Source: Paraburkholderia agricolaris
GTDB lineage: Bacteria > Pseudomonadota > Gammaproteobacteria > Burkholderiales > Burkholderiaceae
Length of the DNA: 64,000 bases
Direction of reading: 5' to 3'
Assembly (NCBI RefSeq): GCF_009455635.1
Contig: NZ_QPER01000002.1
Coordinates: 682,001-746,000, forward strand
The translations under genes were made by a program, and so were the position numbers. The notes beneath the pieces are model-generated. The model made no database searches. It was not told the DNA's origin and worked only from the letters and a program-made list of their open reading frames with translations. This document shows positions 1-8,542 of this stretch, piece by piece (within the stretch, counting starts at the first letter, position 1; each line of letters begins with the position of its first letter).

Positions 1-269
1 TCACTCTCGAAAATAAATATCCCGGCGGGCTCATCGTTTGGTCCAAAGAAAAATTCTCCGAGGACGCGCACTCCTGGGGGCGCAGGTTGGCGGCCCTTGA
101 TCTGGAAATTGACGCTTGCGCAGCCGCACGAACATTGCCAAGGAGTTATTTCTGCCGCCGCGAGTTGTTCGAGAAACTCTCTCGCCTCCGGATGGCCGTG
201 CTCCAGCATCCACCGAGCGAGCGAAAATTCCGCGGCGGACAACGGACGGTTTGTTTCGCGAGTGCTCAT
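1..269 (-). CDS. Hypothetical protein, C-terminus cut by window edge
   Basis: An open frame starts with ATG at 269 and runs without a stop off the left edge, giving at least 89 residues (begins MSTRETNRPLSAAEFSLARW). It contains a Cys-rich patch, CSCGC, near residue 45, followed by a sequence of beta-strand character that includes FFFGPNDEPAGIFIF. The CSCGC cluster could bind a metal, but no family was recognised. The frame is uninterrupted and its codon choice fits the host, so I take it as a real gene that continues outside the window. Confidence 0.6.
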   Translation of the reverse strand, partial: MSTRETNRPLSAAEFSLARWMLEHGHPEAREFLEQLAAAEITPWQCSCGCASVNFQIKGRQPAPPGVRVLGEFFFGPNDEPAGIFIFES

Positions 270-547
270 AGCGTGCAATTTCGGTTCGACACTAAATCAG
301 CTTAGCACGGGAATGCCGGCCATCTGGTCAGTACGCATGCCAAAATCGGTCCGTCGCGAACGTCTCAATTTGGCCGACTGTACGCGTTCGGCCCATTCAC
401 CGTGAGCCGCCGTTCGAAAGCTTGCACCCTAGGCCAGCGGCAGCTTTAAGCGTCATTTCCCAGCGGTTGCAAACGGCCAATTTGAGACATTCGACGGCAC
501 CGCTTAAACTGTTGACAATCATTGCTCCCTGACACGCACTGAACGAA
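270..547. other. Intergenic stretch with remnant upstream of GNAT gene
   Basis: No gene is seen here. From about 484 to 547 the sequence closely matches the stretch just upstream of the second GNAT copy (about 5398-5463), sharing GGCACCGCTTAAACTGTTG. The duplicated unit therefore includes 5' flanking DNA. Confidence 0.5.
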
Positions 548-986
548 ATGAACCCGGAGGCATTTGTTGACGGCTTGGATGATCCAACCGCAGCGGGTGG
601 CCCGATTCCTTTGCCCGATGGCTCGACCGTCGCACGTCTGCCCAGCACTGTCCGATGGATTTGGGACGGCGACGTTAGCGGCGCAATCGGATTTCGTTGG
701 CAAGCTGGAACTGCCGAGTTGCCGCCGTACGTACTCGGACATATCGGTTTCTCAGTCGTGCCGTGGAAGCGAGGCAACGGCTACGCCAAGCAGGCGCTCA
801 ATTTGATGTTGGGCAAAGCGAGGCGGCAAGGTTTGTCCTACGTCGAGCTAACGGTTGATCCCGAAAAATATAGCTTCGCAGCGGGTGATCGCAGCATGCA
901 ATGGTGTCTTGATCGAACGCTTCAAAAAGGCGGCGGCCTATGGAGGTGCGGAGTCTCTTCGCTACCGCATTGAGCTACACGATTGA
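548..986 (+). pseudogene. GNAT acetyltransferase pseudogene, copy A (5' deletion and frameshift)
   Basis: The reading frame MNPEAFVDGLDD... encodes the middle and C-terminal part of a GNAT N-acetyltransferase, including the acetyl-CoA loop region VVPWKRGNGYAKQAL. Two lesions are visible. Relative to copy B at 5464, 44 codons at the 5' end are missing: the start ATG is joined directly to the codon before NxEAF, with short TGAAC-type homology at the junction. Near 866 an extra A in a run of As (GAAAAAT) shifts the frame. In the next frame the expected C-terminus resumes (IASQRVIAACNG, later ESLRYRIELHD) and stops at TGA 984-986. The protein is unlikely to be functional. The family assignment rests on motif recognition. 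Confidence 0.8.
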
Positions 987-1140
987 GGAACCTGTCGGAC
1001 CCCGTTCGGCCATTTTCAGCCAGTGGGGATCTGCGTGCGAGCGTCCGTCGACTGATGTTGAGCGGACGCTCGCTGCGCGGATATGTGATCAGCTTCGAAG
1101 CGCGGCCGTTGGCCTGCGGCGCTCGAAACGACCGTTCAGG

Positions 1141-2634
1141 TCAGTTGGTTTTTTGGACTGGCGGAGGCGACCACTGACCTTGCATGATTTCGGCCTTAGG
1201 CCAGTACGCCCGAATGAACAACTCAAAATCGCCCGTCGGCGCGGGCAGCCAGTTAGCGACTTTGTCTTCGCTCGGGCGTTTGTTCTGGACGTAAAGCGTC
1301 AGGGAGCCGTCCGGCCCGTATTTGAGGTCCTTGTTCTTGGTCCCCAATGAGAAGCGGTTGAGTTCGTTCGGCGCAAAGAAGTGAGCCTCGTCATACAGCG
1401 TGACCGACCAGAAACCATTCACGGGCGGAAGCTCGCCTTTGGGGAAAGTGACCTGATAGACGTTTGCGCCGTTCAATCGCTGATTCTGCGTATCGTATTC
1501 CTGCGCGAAATACGCAGACTCTTTTCGCGGATTGACAAAGATGTTCGCCTTGGCAGCCGCCGTGCGGCTGAAATAGTCCGTGCCAAATTGCGCGCCGTTC
1601 TGCGGTGCGATCCAGTTGTTCCCGACCGGCACGCCTGCGTAGTAATAGCTGTGCATTCCGGCGACCAGTTCCTTGTCCGCGTCAACTGCCGACTGCCTGA
1701 GCGTCTCGGCGACTTTCGGGTCCTTTGCAGCAGCGTCGAGCAACGAGTTGATCCACGCGTAGAGCGCTTCCTCGCCGGGCTGCGGAGGGACCGCCTTTAT
1801 AACCAGAGGCAGTTCGTCGAAGAATTTTTCGGGCTTCACCCATTGCGTTTCGGCGCCACTGCCTTGGGTTCCGCCAGCAGGATCGGAAAACTTCGGCAGC
1901 GCGCTCCAGTCTTTGGTCTTCGTCCTGCCGTTGAACTCGCTTAACGGATAAGACATGATCTGGCTCACCACCGGCCGGATGGCCTGGCGATCTTCCGCCG
2001 TATCGTCCAGGAAAGCGCGCGGAATGATGTAGGCGATATTCGTCGGCGAATGGAACACGCCCGTGATGCCCTTCGGAACTGTACCCTTCCAGTGCGGCCC
2101 GACCACCATGTAGAAACCCGGCTTGGTGCCGTACATCTTGCCTACGCCGCCGAGCGTGTCTGTGCGCTGATTGCCAAGCTGGTAGACCCAGAAGCGGCTG
2201 CCGAAATCAGGCACCTGGAAGACAACGGGTTCCTTTTCGAGTGAAAGAATACCGAAGCCATAGACGACGTCCTGATTAGGCGTTGCAACAGCACGCTCCT
2301 CGGGCTTGATGTAATCAACCAGCATCGTCAGCCGGTTCAATGGCCCAACGGGCAATACGCCGTCACCCAGGCCATTTTCGGGCACCTTCGAGAAAACCAG
2401 ATACCGGTTGTAGATGTTCACCATCGGCCAGCCCCACAGATAAGCGATCTTGCCCATCTGACTGACATAGGCTTCGGGCAGATGAGTGCCGACGACCGGG
2501 CCAGGCGGAAACTTCGCGTTGGCGGTGGGTTCGCCTCGCGTTTGTGCGACAGCCGGCTGGGTTAGCGCGGCAAACGCCAGTGCGCCGGCGGACAGAAGAA
2601 CACGGACGCGAAAATGCTTGTTCTCTTTGATCAT
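1141..2634 (-). CDS. DUF1254/DUF1214 domain secreted protein
   Basis: A 497-residue exported protein. The chosen ATG (2632-2634) gives a clean Sec signal peptide (positively charged MIKENKHFRVR, hydrophobic core, cleavage near AVA-Q) and has a purine-rich site just upstream; an in-frame start 13 codons earlier would spoil the signal. The mature part has the two-domain plan of COG5361: an N-terminal DUF1254 region (about residues 60-190, with AYLWGWPMVNIYNRY and TPNQDVVYGFG) and a C-terminal DUF1214 region (about 370-490, with GFWSVTLYD and NWLPAPTGDFELFIRAYWP). The biochemical role of the family is not established. A paralogue lies immediately upstream on the same strand, 111 bases away, so the two may be co-transcribed. 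Confidence 0.88.
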   Translation of the reverse strand: MIKENKHFRVRVLLSAGALAFAALTQPAVAQTRGEPTANAKFPPGPVVGTHLPEAYVSQMGKIAYLWGWPMVNIYNRYLVFSKVPENGLGDGVLPVGPLNRLTMLVDYIKPEERAVATPNQDVVYGFGILSLEKEPVVFQVPDFGSRFWVYQLGNQRTDTLGGVGKMYGTKPGFYMVVGPHWKGTVPKGITGVFHSPTNIAYIIPRAFLDDTAEDRQAIRPVVSQIMSYPLSEFNGRTKTKDWSALPKFSDPAGGTQGSGAETQWVKPEKFFDELPLVIKAVPPQPGEEALYAWINSLLDAAAKDPKVAETLRQSAVDADKELVAGMHSYYYAGVPVGNNWIAPQNGAQFGTDYFSRTAAAKANIFVNPRKESAYFAQEYDTQNQRLNGANVYQVTFPKGELPPVNGFWSVTLYDEAHFFAPNELNRFSLGTKNKDLKYGPDGSLTLYVQNKRPSEDKVANWLPAPTGDFELFIRAYWPKAEIMQGQWSPPPVQKTN

Positions 2635-2745
2635 ATAACGCTCTCGGTAGGGAGTGGCCGTTCGCCGGAACACGGCAACGGCCTATTGCCAGAAAATGGG
2701 GCGGTGCTTCGGTTCGTTTGCATCGCGAAGATCGATCCCTGCCGC

Positions 2746-4266
2746 CTAGCTGCCCGCCAGCTCCTTGATGTCCTCCAGCTTCCACGACTTGTCGAACCAC
2801 GGGGCGAGCGGACCGTACAAACGGAAAATTGTGAACCAGCTTTTGCCCGGGATTGTTTGAACCCAGTTGCTCTCATGTCCAGCGGGTGGCTTCGGGCCAA
2901 AATAGACGTCGTAAGAGCCGTCGGCATTCTTCTTCAGGTCCTTCTGGCTCGACGCACTCGGGAACTGCTGATCCGTTTGCAGCATCGAGCGGGTCTGTGT
3001 GTCGTAAAGAACTATCGACCAGAAGTCTTTCACAGGAACGTTCGGCGGAACGTGCAGGACGTAGTTTTTCGAGCCGTCGAACGGCTTGCCGTTGTTGTCC
3101 AGGTTTGACGAAGCGTATTGTGATCCGATACCCGGCATGGCTACCGCCATCGCAGGCGTGTCGACGGTCGCTGCATAGAAGAACATCGTGCGTGCGTCGA
3201 AGTTGCGTGCGCCATCGTTAAGCCACTGATAACTTCCACCGATAAATGGCGTGTTCCAGTGCCGGTCCGGGTAGATGGGGGCTGCCTTGTCGCGGTTTGC
3301 GAAGTCGATGGCGCGAGCGGTCGCGTTGCCCACGGCAGCCGCGTCGATCAGGATTTTTTTCATCCTGTCGTCGGGTGCGAAAGGCTTACCTTTTTCGATG
3401 CCGATAGATCTGAAAATCCCCGTCATGTCGGGGCCATATGCGCCAGCGGGCTCTTCCTGGATGATCTGGTTGACTTCATCGTAGAACGTTACATCGTTCG
3501 CGTGAACCGTGTTCATAACCATGCCGGACGCGTTGACGAAGTGAGTCGGTGGTGGATTGTCCTTTTGCGCGTACGGATAGACACGCAGATGCGCCTTGAT
3601 GCTGTCGGCAGCCGGACGGGCCGAACCGTTTTGCAGGAAGCCACGCCCTACCAGCCAGTTTCCGTAGGTCAACGATTTGACGATGTGATAACCCTCGTCC
3701 GGCACCGGCCCCTTGTAATCGGGTGGGACAACCAGATACTTCCCGCCCTTGCCCTTATCCGGTCCCGCGTTACCGTAGTCCGCCACATACCGGAACCAGA
3801 AGTCGTCCACTACGCCGAGCACATTGGGTGGTCCTTCAACGACCACAGGCCCGTTTTTCAGATCGAGCCAGCCAAAGTAGTAGACCGACTCGGTGTTCGC
3901 TGTCAGGAATAACGACTTCGAATCCATCAGCGTTTCGAAAAGTGCGATTGTCCCGTTGTCCGGCCCGAGCTTGCGCAGACCTCTGCGCATGGCGACCAGT
4001 GACGCGCCAGGGATGCCACTGAGGAACGCCTCGACACCGCGCTGAAAGTCGAGGTTGTCATAGACGAGTTGTGCGGTTTGCGGCGTCGGCACGCCGTCAG
4101 TAAATTCAAGCTTGCCGAGGCGCGTCTGGGCCGAAGGTGGCGTCAGAATTTGCGGGGGAAGTGGGGTAGTCATCCGCAAATTGCCTTGGGCGCAAGCGGC
4201 GGCCGCAAAGGCGAACGTCACAGAGAAAATCGAAACGTTGCCAACACGCGAAATACTATTTTTCAT
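2746..4266 (-). CDS. DUF1254/DUF1214 domain secreted protein, paralogue
   Basis: A 506-residue paralogue of the downstream gene. The start ATG at 4266 follows a good GGAGAAAG ribosome site; an in-frame Met 13 codons upstream is less likely. The N-terminus (MKNSISRVGNVSIFSVTFAF, then AAAACAQG) is a signal peptide; the Cys near the cleavage site lacks a canonical lipobox, so periplasmic release by signal peptidase I seems likelier than lipidation. DUF1254-type sequence covers roughly residues 60-200 (LTANTESVYYFGWLDL). DUF1214-type sequence covers about 370-490 (VKDFWSIVLYD, SNWVQTIPGKSWFTIFRLYGP). Function is unknown. The two genes diverge enough to suggest distinct partners rather than a recent duplication. 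Confidence 0.88.
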   Translation of the reverse strand: MKNSISRVGNVSIFSVTFAFAAAACAQGNLRMTTPLPPQILTPPSAQTRLGKLEFTDGVPTPQTAQLVYDNLDFQRGVEAFLSGIPGASLVAMRRGLRKLGPDNGTIALFETLMDSKSLFLTANTESVYYFGWLDLKNGPVVVEGPPNVLGVVDDFWFRYVADYGNAGPDKGKGGKYLVVPPDYKGPVPDEGYHIVKSLTYGNWLVGRGFLQNGSARPAADSIKAHLRVYPYAQKDNPPPTHFVNASGMVMNTVHANDVTFYDEVNQIIQEEPAGAYGPDMTGIFRSIGIEKGKPFAPDDRMKKILIDAAAVGNATARAIDFANRDKAAPIYPDRHWNTPFIGGSYQWLNDGARNFDARTMFFYAATVDTPAMAVAMPGIGSQYASSNLDNNGKPFDGSKNYVLHVPPNVPVKDFWSIVLYDTQTRSMLQTDQQFPSASSQKDLKKNADGSYDVYFGPKPPAGHESNWVQTIPGKSWFTIFRLYGPLAPWFDKSWKLEDIKELAGS

Positions 4267-4593
4267 TCTTTCTCCGCAGTCAGTGATGTTTGAAAGCCGC
4301 CTCAATCCGATTCGTCCGCACCCCCTGCTGAAGTTCGAGTCGGGGGACGCTGCTCGAGTCTACTTGAATGCATAACGTAATGTTCGTCGCTTTAAACATT
4401 GACGGGCGTTTATTATGCTTTTTGCATTTATCTGTTTATCGACGAATTCAAGTGAAATAAATACTGGTTCCGCTTTAAATCGCTGACTAAAGAAATGAAT
4501 TTGGTATTCCGTCGGCTTGGCAATGGCGAACTGGACGGGCCGGGATGGGAGGCGAAGCCGACATTAACGTTTTCAAATCGGATGTCACGTTTA
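4267..4593. other. Intergenic region, AT-rich, no gene seen
   Basis: This is the upstream region of the DUF1254 pair. It contains an AT-rich stretch (about 4375-4500) that could hold the promoter of the minus-strand genes, but no convincing -10/-35 pair or operator was identified. Confidence 0.4.
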
Positions 4594-4730
4594 GGTCGTT
4601 CTGAGTCGATCATCATCGGACTCAGTCCGACCATGAAGCGTCATTCGCCCGCCCCGTCGCCCGGACATTCAGGCGTCGGTTCCACTAAGGAAACGGCCAT
4701 TCAATTCGCGATGTTGAACGTTGCTTCATC
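4594..4730 (+). repeat. Dispersed repeat B, copy 1
   Basis: About 137 bases beginning GGTCGTTCTGAG and ending near GTTGAACGTTGCTTCATCG. It matches 21782-21917 with only scattered substitutions, in the same orientation. Neither copy lies in a coding gene. It contains CATCATCGGACTCAGT and CAGGCGTCGGTTCCACTAAGG in both copies, so it looks like a small non-coding dispersed element. Confidence 0.85.
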
Positions 4731-4886
4731 GGCCTTTGCCGACATTGGGGAAGGTCGAGTTGCATGTCAGCAACGTACCGGATTGCTGACGGTCACGACA
4801 CCACACAACGGAATGGCAGCTTTCTGCATCAGCGAACTCACACTTCCGACCCGAAGCTGCCGGTCAATTTGACGACAAGCGGTCAC

Positions 4887-5213
4887 TTATATTGAGTGCG
4901 CGCGATATCGCCCGTACGCGAGCAGCACAAAAAACACCAATGAGGCTAAAGCACCGACAAGCAGTGCCGCCCTTGCTACGCCGGCCCAGTTATCAATTTG
5001 TGGGTCGTTCAGTGATTTATAGTCACCGCTCACCAGCCAGATAATCGGCGCGTAGTTGAATTTACCGTCATCCCCGAGGCGCGCGCTTTCTCCCGGATAG
5101 TCTCTCTGCAGTTTGGCGGCGATTTTGCTCTGCATAAGGCCGTAGGCTACCAGGCCGATCAGGGCTAGAGCGATAAGCGCCTCGAAAATGTGCATAACAT
5201 CGGCGGAATTCAT
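4887..5213 (-). CDS. Small two-helix membrane protein
   Basis: A 108-residue protein with two predicted transmembrane helices: about residues 9-27 (IFEALIALALIGLVAYGLM) and about 82-101 (AALLVGALASLVFFVLLAY). Between them lies a soluble segment (DYPGESARLGDDGKFNYAPIIWLVSGDYKSLNDP) that should face one side of the membrane. No family was recognised. The ribosome site is weak, and a Met six residues in (MHIFEAL) is an alternative start. The hydrophobic periodicity is strong evidence that this is a real protein. Confidence 0.6.
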   Translation of the reverse strand: MNSADVMHIFEALIALALIGLVAYGLMQSKIAAKLQRDYPGESARLGDDGKFNYAPIIWLVSGDYKSLNDPQIDNWAGVARAALLVGALASLVFFVLLAYGRYRAHSI

Positions 5214-5463
5214 GTCGTGAAATTTTTCCTGAGTTGCGTTGCCTTTGCTAAGGAAGATTATCGACGATTTTCATATCAAGGCCGACTGACCGCTTATGGC
5301 CGGGAGCACGCATTCGCCGCGTCTACCGGAAAGCTGCCGTTGACGAGTCCAACGGCGGCGCTAGAGAGCGTTCGCCGAACCGGTGCTATCGGCCAGTTTG
5401 GGACGTTCGGTGGCACCGCTTAAACTGTTGGCAATCATTGCTCGCAGACACGCACCGAACAAA

Positions 5464-5733
5464 ATGAGCGCAATTGAATTGTTGAGACCTACGACCTCAT
5501 TGCTGCCGAGCTACGTTTCGGCTCTTGAGACGGGATGGCCATCTGACAATGTCCGTAAGGAAGTCGCCGCGTGCGAACAATTGCACGCCATCGAAGTGAA
5601 CGCGGAGGCATTTGTCGATGGCCTTGACGAGCCAGCCGTATCGAGCGGCCCGATTCCTTTGCCCTCTGGCTCAACCGTCGTCCGTCTGCCAAGCATTGTC
5701 CGATAGATTTGGGACGGCGAGGTTAGCGGCGCA
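5464..5733 (+). pseudogene. GNAT acetyltransferase pseudogene, copy B (3' truncated)
   Basis: The frame MSAIELLRPTTSLLPSYVSA... supplies the N-terminal part that copy A (548-986) lacks. It ends at a TAG (5704-5706) where copy A reads TGG (…IVR-W-IWDG). After that stop the homology continues for about ten codons (IWDGEVSGA) and breaks off at about 5733, where unrelated sequence begins. Homology with copy A also covers the 5' flank from about 5398. The two copies therefore carry different, complementary lesions. Confidence 0.8.
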
Positions 5734-5785
5734 GGTTGTTCAAGCTCTGCGACGCTAGCAAGTCCCGCGCCGGAAGCCGACGCGG

Positions 5786-6088
5786 CTACGAAGGCAGCTT
5801 CGCCGCGAGTACATCGATGTTCATAATTTCCGGCGGGTTAGCGAAAAGATCCGGAGCCCTCGCCATCAGCGCCTCGGCTACTTTGCCCGCCAGGTGCGCC
5901 TGGCGTCCGGCGTCGTCGGGGAACGCGTCGAATATGCCGTACACCGATGGCGCGATTTTCAGCCCGAACCACGCGATCGTCGCGGGTTCCTGCTCGACGA
6001 GCGGCAGTCCGCCCATCAGGAAGCTTTCGACTTCCTGCTCCTTGCCCGGCTTCGCTTCGAGCCGGACGAATAACGCTGTCTTGACCAT
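5786..6088 (-). CDS. Antibiotic biosynthesis monooxygenase-like (ABM) protein
   Basis: A 100-residue ferredoxin-like ABM-fold protein, the usual length for the family. The ATG at 6088 is preceded by GGAGGCAGGC, which decides this start over longer alternatives. Family features are the opening strand MVKTALFVRLEAKPGKEQEVESFL, the central FGLKIAPSVYGIFDAF and the tail region HLAGKVAEALMARAPDLF. Members include small cofactor-free monooxygenases and stress or quinone-handling proteins; the substrate cannot be told from sequence. It stands alone between a GNAT pseudogene and a long non-coding gap. Confidence 0.8.
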   Translation of the reverse strand: MVKTALFVRLEAKPGKEQEVESFLMGGLPLVEQEPATIAWFGLKIAPSVYGIFDAFPDDAGRQAHLAGKVAEALMARAPDLFANPPEIMNIDVLAAKLPS

Positions 6089-6547
6089 GCCTGCCTCCAT
6101 GTTGATGCCGCTTGCGGATATCGACGGGAACTCCCCTATGATCTCTTCACGCATGCGTGGCACGCGCCCAAACTGTCGCCAACGGCGTATTGATTAGAAG
6201 CACCGTCGCACCAGGATCTAACGATGAGCCTACTACTAGTTGACGCTGTAGCATAGCTATGATCGAAACGTGACTAACGCCTCCCTTTCGGCTGCTATGG
6301 AGAAACGTCCGTGCCTCCTTCGGGTCAAACTGAGTCGGGCACCATCCGAGCGACGACGGCCCGTTCATCTATTTCGCAACGGACCGGGTTCGGCCAGTGC
6401 CGATAATGGGCTTGATCGAAGCCGCCGTCGCTCATAGCTTGTCCGCATTCGACACCCGTCTGTGGTTGCACAGGCAATACCATCCGCAGTCCGGAATACC
6501 CGTACACTAACGACTCCGGACGAGTGTCCGCTACGCGAGGCTCGCGC
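6089..6547. other. Intergenic gap, nothing recognised
   Basis: About 460 bases without a supported gene. Short frames on both strands lack ribosome sites and recognisable composition. It must hold the promoters of the two flanking divergent genes, but I could not identify them. Confidence 0.4.
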
Positions 6548-7819
6548 ATGCCGACGATTGCCCTAATTGTCTTGACGGTCGCGGTAACGCTCGTCGTCGT
6601 GCTGGTGATCGCGAACCTGACGAGCGGCGAGAAGAAGCTCGAGCACAAGATCGAACGGCTGTACGCAAGTGACGATCCGCAGTTCATTCGCTCGATGGGG
6701 CTGCTGCTCGGGCCGCCCGTCATTTCGGGCAACCGCTTCGAGGTGCTCCTCAACGGCGACGAGATCTTCCCGTCGATGCTGGAGGGCATCCGCTCGGCGC
6801 GGCACACGATCACCTTCGAAACCTTCATTTACTGGTCCGGTGCGATTGGCGAGGAATTCGCGCGCGCTCTCTCCGACAAGGCGCGCGCGGGTGTCGCGGT
6901 GCATGTGCTGCTCGATTGGATCGGCTCGTCGAAGATGGACAGGCGCTATCTGCGGATGCTGCGCGAGGCGGGCGCGGAAGTCGTTCGGTACCACAAGCCG
7001 CACTGGACCGGTCTCGGCCGCATGAACGACCGCACGCACCGCAAGCTGCTCGTGATCGACGGACACATCGGCTTTACGGGCGGCGTGGGTATCGCCGACG
7101 AGTGGACCGGGCACGCGCAGGATGAGAAGCACTGGCGCGACATGCACTTTCGCGTCGAAGGCCCGGCGGTAGGACAGATGCAGGCGGTTTTCATGGACAA
7201 CTGGATCAAGTCGATGGGAAATGTGCTTCACGGCCGGCAATACTTCCCGGAGATCGACGCCGCAGGCGAAGGCCTCGCGCACATGTTCAGCAGTTCGCCC
7301 TCCGGCGGCAGCGACGACATGCAGCTGATGTACCTCATGGCGATCACCGCGGCAACGCATTCCATCCACTTGGCGAGTGCGTACTTTGTGCCGGACAAGC
7401 TGACGATCAACGCGATCGTCGAGGCAGCGAAGCGCGGGGTGAAGGTGCGCATCATCACGCCCGGCAAACGCATTGACACCCACACGGTGCGCGAGGCGTC
7501 GCGCGCGTGCTGGGGCGACCTCCTCGCCGCGGGCGTTGAGATGTACGAGTATCAGCCCACGATGTATCACTGCAAGCTGATTGTCGTCGACGAGTATCTG
7601 GTGTCGGTCGGCTCGACTAACTTCGACAGCCGCTCGTTCAAGCTCAACGACGAGGCCAATCTCAACATCTATGACCACGATTTCGCGCGCCAGCAGACGG
7701 CCGTTTTCGACGGCGACGTTGTCAACGCGAAACGCATCACGCTTGACGACTGGCGCCGCCGTCCGCTCCGTGAAAAGCTGCTGGAACGGCTTGTCGCGCT
7801 GCTCGATTCGCAGCTTTGA
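6548..7819 (+). CDS. Cardiolipin synthase-like phospholipase D family protein
   Basis: A 423-residue membrane-anchored phospholipase D superfamily protein. The start ATG 6548 follows GAGG at a good distance; an in-frame GTG eight codons upstream is possible. One N-terminal transmembrane helix (about residues 4-24) is followed by two PLD domains. Each domain has a complete HxKxxxxD catalytic motif: HRKLLVID (H164, K166, D171) and HCKLIVVD (H341, K343, D348), both followed by the expected G-G/S-N segment (GFTGG; VGSTNFDSRSF). This fits cardiolipin synthases, which join two phosphatidylglycerols or PG with phosphatidylethanolamine at the inner membrane. Length and the single helix resemble the ClsB/ClsC type more than ClsA. 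Confidence in the family is high and in the exact reaction moderate. Confidence 0.88.
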   Translation: MPTIALIVLTVAVTLVVVLVIANLTSGEKKLEHKIERLYASDDPQFIRSMGLLLGPPVISGNRFEVLLNGDEIFPSMLEGIRSARHTITFETFIYWSGAIGEEFARALSDKARAGVAVHVLLDWIGSSKMDRRYLRMLREAGAEVVRYHKPHWTGLGRMNDRTHRKLLVIDGHIGFTGGVGIADEWTGHAQDEKHWRDMHFRVEGPAVGQMQAVFMDNWIKSMGNVLHGRQYFPEIDAAGEGLAHMFSSSPSGGSDDMQLMYLMAITAATHSIHLASAYFVPDKLTINAIVEAAKRGVKVRIITPGKRIDTHTVREASRACWGDLLAAGVEMYEYQPTMYHCKLIVVDEYLVSVGSTNFDSRSFKLNDEANLNIYDHDFARQQTAVFDGDVVNAKRITLDDWRRRPLREKLLERLVALLDSQL

Positions 7820-7907
7820 GGTTTGGAGCCGCCCGAGCGAACGATGACAACAGATACATACGATCGAGCGGGATGATTCACAATTCTCCGGTTGGATCGG
7901 GGCGTCG

Positions 7908-8429
7908 TCAGGGCGGCAATCTGCCTGCGCTCGCACTGACGGCGAGAACCGTTTTGCCGTCACTGGCAAGGCCACACTCGTAAATGATCGGTGTATAGAC
8001 GCCGATGTCATTCTGGAACTCGGCCTTGTCGCCAATGTATGTGATGGCGCCGCCCGGACTATCGCTCCAGCGAAAGCGACTGAACTTCACCTCGTAGGGG
8101 CCGCCCGTCCATCTGACGGTGCGCGTCGCAAGTCGCTCGATCGGACCCTTGCAATAGATGCTGGCCGCAGCGTTCCCTTGATCGCCGAGACATTGCAGAT
8201 CGTCCTTGCGACACGACTGGGCTTGATTCGCTGCGTCGCTGCCGTACCTGGCGCCGTTGTCCGAAACGCAACCCCAGGTGATCAACGAACCGACTATAAG
8301 CATTCCCCAGCCGCCCAACGTTCTTCCCGCGCCGGTCTGCCGCTTGACCACAGGCGCGCCGCTCTTGACGCACGACGTCGCCTTGTCGCTTATCTCTTTC
8401 CCGCGTTGCTTGCGTTTGAGGACCGCCAT
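7908..8429 (-). CDS. Hypothetical membrane-anchored protein
   Basis: A 173-residue protein with an excellent ribosome site (GGAGGAATTC before ATG). A basic N-terminus of about 40 residues precedes one hydrophobic helix (about 41-55, GWGMLIVGSLITWGC). A Cys-containing extracytoplasmic part follows: C54, C73, C80, C93 and later C152 could form disulfides. The distal segment (YEVKFSRFRWSDSPGGAITYIGDKAEFQND) looks like a small beta domain. No family was recognised. The gene is convergent with the PLD-family gene. Confidence 0.65.
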   Translation of the reverse strand: MAVLKRKQRGKEISDKATSCVKSGAPVVKRQTGAGRTLGGWGMLIVGSLITWGCVSDNGARYGSDAANQAQSCRKDDLQCLGDQGNAAASIYCKGPIERLATRTVRWTGGPYEVKFSRFRWSDSPGGAITYIGDKAEFQNDIGVYTPIIYECGLASDGKTVLAVSASAGRLPP

Positions 8430-8542
8430 GAATTCCTCCGATCATTTCCCACATCTCGTCGACACGGTCTTTCTAGATTAGGACAATCTGCCGATCGGGC
8501 AGGCACGCGTTCACCGTCCGTGTCAGATCGCGTCCGTGTACA

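Noticed and set aside
6563..8035. A 490-codon minus-strand open frame opposite the cardiolipin-synthase-like gene
   Set aside because: It is an antisense frame of a clear PLD-family gene, His/Arg/Val-rich as expected of antisense GC-rich DNA, with no domain or ribosome site.
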